A stretch of DNA of 64,000 bases from Humulus lupulus. Lineage: Eukaryota > Streptophyta > Magnoliopsida > Rosales > Cannabaceae. The position numbers were made by a program, and so were the translations under genes. The stretch is from positions 100,891,970 through 100,955,969 of the forward strand of contig NC_084798.1 in the NCBI RefSeq assembly GCF_963169125.1. The letters run 5' to 3'. Each line of letters begins with the position of its first letter. Position 1 is the stretch's first letter. The notes under the pieces were generated by a model. It ran no database searches. It had not been told where the DNA came from and was given only the letters and a program-made list of their open reading frames with translations. Positions 55,167 through 64,000 of this stretch are shown here, in pieces.

Positions 55167-58100
55167 TGTAACGCCCTGGTTACCTTAGGACAGTTACCAT
55201 GAACGTTGAACCGTGAATTTAACTCGCTACCCAAGTTCTTTGGTTAAAAATGTGCTTCTAGGTGTTATTAATAGGGTAAGGTGGAAAACCAATCAAAAGG
55301 ACAAGATATATTTTATTTAAAACATAAAACTGTTCATGGGCCCATCAAAACATTTACAAGTTATTTACAACTCAAAATGGTCATTACAGTTTAAATTTAC
55401 AACCCGCCGACCTAAGTGGCAAAAATAGGGTAAACCCCCTAGTTCCTCTGAGAACTCCTTGGCCGTGGTGGTCAAGCGGCTGCATATGTACACAACACCA
55501 CCTAAGCTCTCCACTCAAGGCTGGCTGAGCTTTTCTTTCCCTTTACCTGCACCACATAGCACCCATGAGCCAAAGCCCAGCAAGAAAACACAATATTGCA
55601 TGAATATAATATCAACAATGATCATAATAATCATTCAGAAATTTCAGTCCAAAATAGAGGAGTGACAATTGGAAAAGTCACTAAAGTGGGTTCCGTTCCC
55701 ATCAGCCATGTGACGATAGGGTCACCTGGGCTTTACGAATAAGTGATCCTTTCACCAGCTTATCAAGATAGGTACTCGATGAACTAGTCACCAATATAAC
55801 CCACCACATGACCATAAAGTCACAACCATGGGATTCCGCTCCCTAGCCACGTGACAAGCAATCACCTAGGCATTTGGCCCTGGCTCTGAGTAACTAGTCC
55901 TAGACTAGTCAAGCGCTTATAAATTTTCATCGACCTTAGGGTCGGTCCAACATTAATGCTCCTAGAGTCATTCAACGCTGATATTAATTAGATTTAATCT
56001 TTTATCGGCTCTGTGTTCATGAAACTTATGCCGTTTCTGACTCTCAGGTCAGTAATTTGCGACAAGTGTCATTTTTGAATAATCAGTGCTATTCACAGAT
56101 AAGAAAGATTTGCTAAACATTCAATATTCAATCCATGTCCACATTTAAACATTCAACATGCCTCATTAACAACCACGCATGTCATATACACAGGGTGCAG
56201 TTTTCTTACCTCTGGTTCGAGCAAGAATGAATAAAGGAACGACCCTTGAGAACGATCTGACTTTAAGTCCTTTAGCGGTCACCTAGTCATAACCAAATAT
56301 AACCTCCATTAATGAAAATTAACAATGAAAGGGTCTTGACCTAAACCCCACTCTCGGGACTCCGAAACGTACCCACACGGTGAGTAGATTCGATCCCAGG
56401 CCTTAAGGATTGAAACCCCGAGCCAAAAACCCTTAAAAACACTTAAAACGGGATTATGAAGGAATAGAGTAGTGCCCCAGCGCTACTCCCTAGCGCCCCA
56501 GTGCTCATCTCATAACCAAAATGCCCAAAACTAATCCCTGGGTAGCACTGTAGCGTTCCCTTGTGGGCGCTATAGCGCTACACCCATCCAATTTTGCCCC
56601 TGAAACTTCTCCCTTTGACTTCTCCATTCCCAACCTCATTCCAATGCTTCCAAACATCAAATTAAGTGCCAAATGAATCCAAAAACCATCCCCACAAGTC
56701 CTAAGCATCACAACCACAAGAACCCTAGCCAAAAACTCCCAACAAAACCAATCAACCAACCTAGAAATCTCAACTGAATTCCAAAACAAAAGCAGGGCAA
56801 CCGGAGATTTAAGGGCTAGAATCTTACCTCAAGCTCAGGTTATGATGTTTTTTAATGGTTGAACACACTCCCAAGCCCTCAAGACTTATTTCCCAAGCTT
56901 GGTTCCTCAAATTAAGCTCAAAAATCCAAGAAGAAAAGGAGAGAAAATAGGTACGGGAGAAGGTGCAAAAGATGCTTTGTTTTTCCCTTCCTTCCAAAGC
57001 CTTCATGGCTTAAGTCAATCCTAGTGGTGAAAAGACTAAAATACCCATAGGTCAAATAAAGGTTTCTAAAGACTCCCAAGGGCAAAATTGACCTTTTCCA
57101 TCTATTTCGTTAATCATAATTAACACCCTCCAATTCTCGCTATTCTCAATATTCTCAAACACCAATAATTCATATCCCGTTACCCTTTAATTCCCGACAA
57201 CACTCTAATCATTAAAATCACCTCGAGACTCGCCCCGAACCCCAAACTTAATGTCGTTATGAATAAACTGCTAATTTTCACTCAAAGATCGTCTCATGCC
57301 GAATAGCTCGAACAAATCCACATTACAATGTGGCCTCAACAAAAGATCACCGACATGCGTACAAATATACAATTACGCCCTCAATGGGCCAAATTACCAA
57401 AACACCCCTGTAATGAAATGTGGACCTACATGCATGCATTTAACATCATATTATTATATAATTCACATAAACTGTTAGGAGTGTGTCCTAAAAGCATGTA
57501 AAGACATTTGTTTTTATGTGAATGAATAAATACAATGGTTTATTATTGTTGTTATATTTAGATTGTTAAATTATTGTTTGAATAATTTTGTAAATATCAG
57601 AAAAATTCCATATTCATTATTGAGGATGTGATCTTGTATTAGTACGAGAGAATTAAGATCACATGTATGAATAAAAATAGTCAACAACAACAAATTAAAG
57701 TTATGGAATTCTTTAATTGGAGTTGTAAGTACGGTTTACTGAGTATCATAATGATACAAATAATCTAGATTCGGATTATTGATGTGGTAAGACATCTCGG
57801 TAAAGGTGCTTTATATAATATGATTATATATGACATGGACCGATATGAGTTAAAGTCTTTATCCAAAAACCATTTAACAATAAAGACTTGTAATTCATAT
57901 CATAACTGATTATCATTTATAGATCAACCTAAATCATGAGTGTTCATGAACTCCTGTTCATGTTTATTAAATCTTTTAATTCATTCGTTAAGGTCTCTTC
58001 AAAGAATGAGGCTAATGACTTTTGTTTTGGAGATTTAATATCATGGATGGCTGGGAACATGTATCAACAATAAGGAATTTAATCTTTCCTAACGGATCGT

Positions 58101-59471
58101 ATATTAGTTCCCTTAAGGGTTAATTCTGGAACTAAATGATTTTGAGCTCAAATCTATAATTAGATTATAGATTAATTATTCACTAATGAATTAATGGTAC
58201 TTAAGGAATAAGAAGTAAATTAGAAAGGTAAAATGGTAATTCTTCCATTCTAATTTATGAACTAATTAATTAGAGGGTTGAACTATTGAAAGATGGTTAT
58301 ATCAATGGACGACTTAAGATAAGATTTCTGTAAAAGTATATCTATAACATAAAGAGCGCAATTATGAATTTATAGTGGAGAAATATCAGAATTAATAAAT
58401 TAACTATTATAATTAAAGAGTTTAATTATTTAGTTTCAATTTATTGGAGCTTAATGTTATAGGTCCATGGTCCCCGAAATGGCTCAAACAAACACTGACA
58501 AAGGTAAATACAAAAATGGGCAAAAAGGACTTATGTGATAAGTAAAATATTTTTCTACGTATCAAACATAATTATTGTTTAATTATGTGTAATTAATTAA
58601 TTATTTAATTTAACAAAAATATAATTAGTTTTGAATTAATTTATTTTTGGGATTTTTGGTATTTAAATAATAATAAAAATTGGGAAAAATCACATGCCAT
58701 CACTGGCATTTGGTACACATGTAGCACAGTGCACAGTCACTGTGCTACACGCATAAGAGACTGTGAGCAGTTTCTTGGTTCCACAATTTTAGTTATTTAA
58801 ATATTAAATAAATAATGAGATATTGTAATATGATTAAAATATTATTATTTAAGCAAAAATCTTATAATTGATTAGTTATTTTCAAATTGTTTAAAATAAC
58901 TAAGATTTTATTTTAATATATGAGATATATTAAATATAGGATATAAGTTTTACAGAACGTAACTTTTCAGGGATAGAAAAATATCTAGAAATCTCTCTCA
59001 GAGAAAGAGAACAGTGATACATAAAAAAAAGTCGCTGTTCTTCACAAAACCTAGGTCCAAACTTTATCAGATCTCATGTGTTGAGAACATCTGATAAATA
59101 GATTTTGCCTATTATTTGTATAGCGAGCCCACACTCATTCTTTGTGTGCTGAGAACATTTTGGAAGATCTTGGTATGAGATCTCAAGGATTTATCCATAC
59201 AAAAAGATAGCTGCAAGGAAGGACCTGAGGTAATTTTTCTATTCATGTCTTTGATTCAATATATATATGCATGTGAATAAGTAGATCTAGAAATCTTATG
59301 GGATTAAATTAACGATTTGATTGTTGTTTCCCTGCGTATAATCTTTGATTTGATCAATATAAACCAACATAAACATGCATATAATCATTTAATGGCATAA
59401 TACAGCAATTATGGCCCTCTCGGCCTACTAATCCAGCCATTAAACCGCATTAGGGATTTTGGGGCATTACA
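55167..59471 (-). mobile_element. solo LTR, Tekay-like, containing a nested copia solo LTR
   Basis: TGTAACGCCCTGG...GGGGCATTACA with perfect duplication GAAAT (55162-55166 and 59472-59476). It shares CCTGCACCACA and AGCCCAGCAAGAAAA with the other LTRs of this family, in minus orientation. Without the nested LTR it is about 2.4 kb. GC palindromes near 56470-56582 (GCGCTATAGCGCTAC). It is inserted in Tat-C just after the integrase end. Confidence 0.92.
57475..59369 (+). mobile_element. Ty1/copia solo LTR
   Basis: TGTTAGGAGTGTGTCC...AAACCAACA with perfect duplication TAAAC (57470-57474 and 59370-59374), 1895 bp. Related to the copia solo LTR at 16338-19485 (shared GGTCCATGGTCCCC region and TATAGTGGAG). 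An 11-bp inverted pair lies at 58721-58731 and 58738-58748. No coding. Confidence 0.9.
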
Positions 59472-59489
59472 GAAATAGACAATGTTTGT

Positions 59490-62400
59490 TGCTCATATTA
59501 CTGATAATACCAGCGAAGATGCTCAACATTCCAAGCGTGAGGAATCAAATCCTCACTTAGTCGGGCTAAGTTGTATGTTCTCGGACACAAAACGCTCTAG
59601 ACTTGGTATGGGCCCTCCTGATTGGGTCTCAACACTCGGTGGCTAAGAATACTCTTCACAACACTAGATCTTCGACCCTAAACTTTCTATCTTTCACTTT
59701 GGAGTTGAAATATTTGGCTACCTTTTGCTGGTAGGACGTTACTCAAAGCTGAGAAGCTTTGCGTAGCTCCTCCACGAGGTCCAGGGACTCTCGAAGTAAA
59801 GCATGGTTCGTGGTCGGGTCATATGTATCCCATCGGTGTGTGGCGATTTCTGCCTCAACTGGGAGCATAGCCTCGTATCCGTAGGCCATCGAGAAGGGAG
59901 AATGGCTGGAGAAGGTCCTGGCAGTGGTGCGGTAGCTCCACAATGCGTGTCTTGTTTACTTCTTCCACTTGGCCATTGGCCTACGGATGGGCCACGGAAG
60001 AGAAGTTCTTGATCACACCATGTCGTTGATAGAAGTTCGTGAACACTTCACTGTTGAACTACAATCCATTGTTGGAGACTATCTTACTCGGAAGCCCATA
60101 CCGATAAACGATGTTCTTAATGACAAAATCCAAAGCCTTTTTGGAGGTCATTGTAGCGAGTGGCTCGGCCTCAACCCACTTCGTGAGGTAGTCAACGACC
60201 ATTATGGCATATTTCACTCCTCCCTTCCCTGTAGGAAAGGACCCGATAAGGTCGATGTCCCAGACAGCAAAAGGCCATGGGCTAGTCATCTGTGTAAGCT
60301 CATCTAGAGGCGCTCGAGGGATATGGGCGAAGTGCTGGCACTTGTCGCATTTCTTGACGTAATCCATCACGCCTTTATTCATGGTGGGCCAAAAATATCC
60401 TTGCCTTAAGATCTTCTTGGAAAGGCTCTCCCCCTAGCATGATCTCCGCAGAAACCTTCGTGTACCTCTCAGAGTATTAAATTGGCATGCTTGGACACAC
60501 ACCGAAGCAAGGGCAAAGAATAACCTTGCCTATATAGCCTATTGTCCATGATTATGTACCTCAATACTTGATACAATAAATTTTGAGCTGCCTTCTTATC
60601 CTGGGGCAACTCCCCGAAGATGAGGTATTTAACTATTGGTTCCATCCACCCATCTTGGGGTTGTATAGATTCCACCTCATCTAGAGTCGAGATACTCAAA
60701 GTCTCCAAGTAATCAATGGGGACCACATTGATTAAATCAACATATTTGGTTGTGGCTAGCTTAGCCAGGGCGTCAGCATTGGAATTTTGCTCTCGCAGCA
60801 CCTGCTGAATAGTGAATCTTTGGAAGTTATGCATCATTTCTTCAACCTTTGCCAAGTATGCTCCCATCTTTGTTCCCTGGACCTTGTATTCTCTGAGAAC
60901 TTGGTTCACCACGAGTTGGGAGTTGCTAAAGATCTCGAGTCCCTCAGCCTTGGGCTCCAGTGCCATGTGGAGCCCAGCAATTAAGGCTTCATATTCCGCT
61001 TCATTGTTAGAGGCACTTAACCCAAAGCGGAGGGCATTGTGCACCTTATGCCCCTCGGGGGAAACCAAAATAAGTCCCGCCTCAGCGCCATTTTCATTCA
61101 AAGACCCATCCACGAACAGTTTCCAAGTTGGTCGACCATTGGGGTACCCTCAGTCTTCTTCTAATTCCCTGTGCACTCAGTGATGAAATCAGCGAGTGCC
61201 TGACCTTTTATGCCAGTCCTCGGATGGTAGGTGATGTCAAACTGGCTCAGCTCCACTGACCACTTCAAGAGCCTTCCCAACGACTCAGGCTTCTGAAGGA
61301 CTTGTCTGAGGGGATGGTTTGTGGGGACCTTGATCAGATGTGTCTGGAAGTAGGGCCTTAGCTTTCGAGAGGCAACCATTAAGCAAAAGGCTAACTTCTC
61401 CATCAGCAGGTACCTAGACTCTACCCTGAGGAGTCTTTTGCTAACATAATAGAGGGGGTGCTGAACATGGATTTCTTCCCTTACCAATGCATCACTGATG
61501 GTAGCTTCCGAGAAAGCCATGTAGAGCAGGAGAAGCTCCACATCTACTGGTTTGGATAGAATCATAGGGTTTTCCATGTGCGCCCTGAGCTGTTAGAACG
61601 CCTGTTTGCACTCTTTCGTCCATTCAAACCTCTAACTCCCTCGGAGAACATTGAAGAAAGGGATGCACTTGTCCATTGCCTTTGAGACAAAATGGCTCAA
61701 AGCTGCGATCGTCCCTGTCAGGCTTTGAACGTCTTTATGTTTCTGGGGAGATGGCATCTCGATTAGGGCCTTGATCTTCTTGGGGCTCGCCTTAATTCCC
61801 TGAGCACTGACGATGAAGCCTAGGAACTTTCCAGAGGCAACCCCAAATGTGCACTTTTGAGGGTTTAGCTTAATCCCGAACCAGGGGAGCACCGTGAAGA
61901 CCTCATTCAAGTCACCCACATGGTCAGGGGCAGTCCTTGACTTGACCAACATATCGTCCACATAGATCTCTAGGTTCCGCCCCAATTGGTTCTTGAACAT
62001 CTTGTTAACCAGCCTCTGGTAAGTGGCGCCAACATTTTTTAGTCCGAAAGGAATCATAATGTAACAATAGACACCCTTATTGGTTCGAAAGCTAGTGTGC
62101 TCCTGATGGGCGACGTGCATGGATATCTGGTTATATCCCGAGTATGCATCCATGAACGACAACAATTTGTAACCAGAGGTGGTGTCAAACATCTGGTCTA
62201 TCTTGGGGAGCGGAAAGCAGTCATTCGGATAGGCCTTGTTAAGGTCTGAGAAATTGATGCATGTCCTCCAAGTTCCATTTGACTTTAGCACAAGGATAGG
62301 ATTGGATAGCCACCTGGGGTATTGTGCTTCTCGAATAAAACCATTGGAGTGGACCTTGTCCACATCGGCCTTGAGAGCCTCTTTCCAAGTTTGATCAAAC

Positions 62401-64000
62401 GTCCGTTGCTTCTGCTGGACGGGCGCAAAGGTAGGATCGATATTAAATGCATGGCATATGATATTTGGATCAATACCAGTCATGTTGGAATATGACCATG
62501 CGAACACGTCTTGGTTTTCTCAGAGGAAGCCCACCAATGCCTCTCGGACGTCTGTTTTTAAGCCTCCCCCAACTTTTATTTTCCTGTCGGGGGTGGAGGT
62601 ATCAAGAACTATCTCCTCCACAACCTCTATTGGTTCGATGGACCTCTCTTCTTGAACCCTTGGATCTAACTCGTCAGGCCCCAATTCCTAGACAGCTTGT
62701 ACCTCCGAGGTCTCAAACTTCTTGGGAAATACCTTCCTTACCATAATCATGGGAGCCTTGAGGGAGACATTGTAACATTGTCTTGCCTTTTTTTGGTCAC
62801 CATGGACCGTTCCAATACCTACTTCCATGGGGAACTTCATGCATAGATGACAGATAGAGGTGACGGCTCCAAACTCCACCAACGCAGGTCGTCCCAGGAT
62901 GGCGTTGTACGCCAAGGAGCAGTCCACAACCACAAAGGAGCAGTATTTGAAGGCTTGGCGAGGCACATCTCCAAGCATCACATGGAGCTTTATCTGTCCC
63001 ATCGGGATGAGGGTCTCTCCTAAGAATCCGTAGAGTGTCGAGGTGCACGAGGACAAGTCTAACATGGTCAGCCCTATCTTCTTGAAGACTGACCTAAACA
63101 GGATGCTCATCAAACTCCAATTGTCCACCAGAATCCGTGCCACCATTTTGTTAGAGATTTGGCTCTCAATCACCAACGAGTCGTAATGTGGGAAATGCAA
63201 TCTTCGAGCATCATCTTCGGAGAATGTTATGACTTGGTCAGTCATTCGTGGCATTTGGGTAGGCAGCTAGGCCAAAGCCATGACCTCATCATCCTGATTC
63301 AAAGCCCGCGCATACCTATTTTGTGAGCTTCGTGAAGTGCCTCCCAAGTGAGGCCCTCCTAAGATGGTTCCTACCCGTCCGTTCACTGGAGGAGGCCCTT
63401 GGGGCACCAGATGTTGGGGGGCTACAGGTAGGACTGACAATTCATGTAAACGTGTCAGATTCATGTCGACACGATTATGACATGACACGATTAAGGTAAA
63501 CACGAACACGACACGATTATTAAACGTGTCAAAAATACGAACACGAACACGACATGACACGATTAATCATAACTATATGCAAAAATCATAGAACCTATGA
63601 AAATTATTCGTGTTATCGTGTATGACACGATTATTAAATGGGTCAACATGATTATGACACGCCACGATTAAGGTAAACACGAACACACTATGATTATTAA
63701 ACGTGTCAAAAACTCAAACATGAACACAGACACAATTATTAAACGTGTCACCCAAACCCATTTATTTTTGTGTCATGTTGTGTCGTGACCCAAATTTCCA
63801 TTCCTAGCTATAGGAGCAACCGCTAGGACTTGTGGTGCAACAGGTGGTACCACCGTTCCCACCACGAGAGGTTGTTTTTGACGCGCTCCACCCTTGGCAT
63901 ATTGGTGGAGGTGTCCCGTCTTGATGAGATTCTCAATCTCATCCTTTCGTTGATGGCACTCAATGGTGTGGTGCCCTATGTCATTGTGGAAATGACAAAA
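59490..64000 (-). pseudogene. Tat-C gag end and pol (PR, RT, RNase H, aRNase H, INT)
   Basis: From right: knuckle CHFHNDIGHHTIEC (near 63950); protease with VITFSEDDARRLHFPHYDSL and ARILVDNWSLMSILF, Trp replacing the usual Gly; RT (62507-61632) with SFMDAYSGYNQISM and intact YVDDMLVKS; RNase H (HPLYYVSKRLLRVESRYL); second RNase H (MDGSLNENGAEAGL, NNEAEYEALIAGL, FSNSQLVVNQ, where Asn replaces Asp); integrase (CDKCQHF, WDIDLIGSFPTGKGG, VSNNG, Asp to Asn) and end HAWNVEHLRWYY. At least three frame changes and several stops. RT is the best kept domain, with a 291-codon open stretch. Confidence 0.92.
63429..63806. mobile_element. hAT-like MITE in Tat-C gag
   Basis: 378 bp, rich in ACACGATTA and GTGTCRTG words, with inverted ends TAGGACTGACAATT and (reverse complement) TAGGAATGGAAATT. 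Flanks GCTACAGG (63421-63428) and GCTATAGG (63807-63814) form an 8-bp duplication with one change, the length used by hAT transposons. It interrupts the gag-protease linker of Tat-C. No transposase. Confidence 0.75.

Larger units (their letters stand above)
48811..64000 (-). mobile_element. Tat-lineage element (Tat-C), 3' part, minus strand
   Basis: Read right to left: gag end, protease, RT, RNase H, second RNase H, integrase, tandem-repeat spacer, antisense gene (on +), PPT and 3' LTR. The 5' LTR and most of gag lie beyond the window. It landed next to the tandem repeat of Tat-D; ACCAG at 48806-48810 would be its target duplication. Interrupted by a Tekay solo LTR and a small hAT-like MITE. 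Confidence 0.88.

Noticed and set aside
60787..61183. Plus-strand frames over Tat-C RNase H
   Set aside because: Shadows of the minus-strand pol, which has clear motifs.

Overview
The window is nuclear DNA of a flowering plant, most likely a eudicot, from a heterochromatin-like, transposon-dense region. I recognise no single-copy host gene. Nearly everything is nested LTR retrotransposons (Ty3/gypsy Tat lineage, Ty3/gypsy Tekay/Del-like chromovirus, Ty1/copia), plus one tRNA-derived SINE, three MITE-like inverted-repeat elements and a probable Helitron end. The lineage calls rest on motifs read by eye (YVDD reverse transcriptase, dual RNase H, HHCC/DDE integrase, zinc knuckles, polypurine tracts, target-site duplications). 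No database search was possible.

Layout. 1-9868: 3' part of a Tat element on + (decayed pol, tandem repeat, antisense gene, PPT, 3' LTR), split by a Tekay-type solo LTR at 4708-7053. 9869-16273: AT-rich DNA with a Tat solo LTR (10892-12412), a Helitron-like 3' end, two MITEs, a SINE and a short tandem repeat. 16274-46856: a decayed copia complex on the - strand (fragments A and B with one shared LTR). Into it are nested a copia solo LTR (16338-19485, holding a Tat solo LTR at 17985-19269), a two-LTR Tekay-like element (19823-29133), and a Tekay solo LTR (32586-43877) that itself holds a two-LTR Tat element (34383-43472) with gag and an antisense gene but no pol. 47040-48810: a worn Tat gag-protease fragment and tandem repeat. 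48811-64000: 3' part of a Tat element on - (3' LTR, PPT, antisense gene, 65-bp tandem repeat, pol, end of gag). It is interrupted by a Tekay solo LTR (55167-59471, itself holding a copia solo LTR at 57475-59369) and a hAT-like MITE (63429-63806).

How the parts work together. The most interesting recurring structure is the 3' half of the Tat elements. All three (Tat-1 at 1-9868, Tat-3 at 34383-43472, Tat-C at 48811-64000) carry, between the end of the sense genes and the 3' LTR, a gene running against the element. Each copy has GT-AG introns, a conserved N-terminal domain, a C-terminal coiled coil and its own TATA-like box. The module lies beside tandem repeats and between copies of an ACTTGGGGGG polypurine-like motif. 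Minisatellites, several built on a self-complementary GTCCG core, appear in the LTRs and in the antisense leaders. All coding regions seen are broken, so the window records past activity and not a live element.
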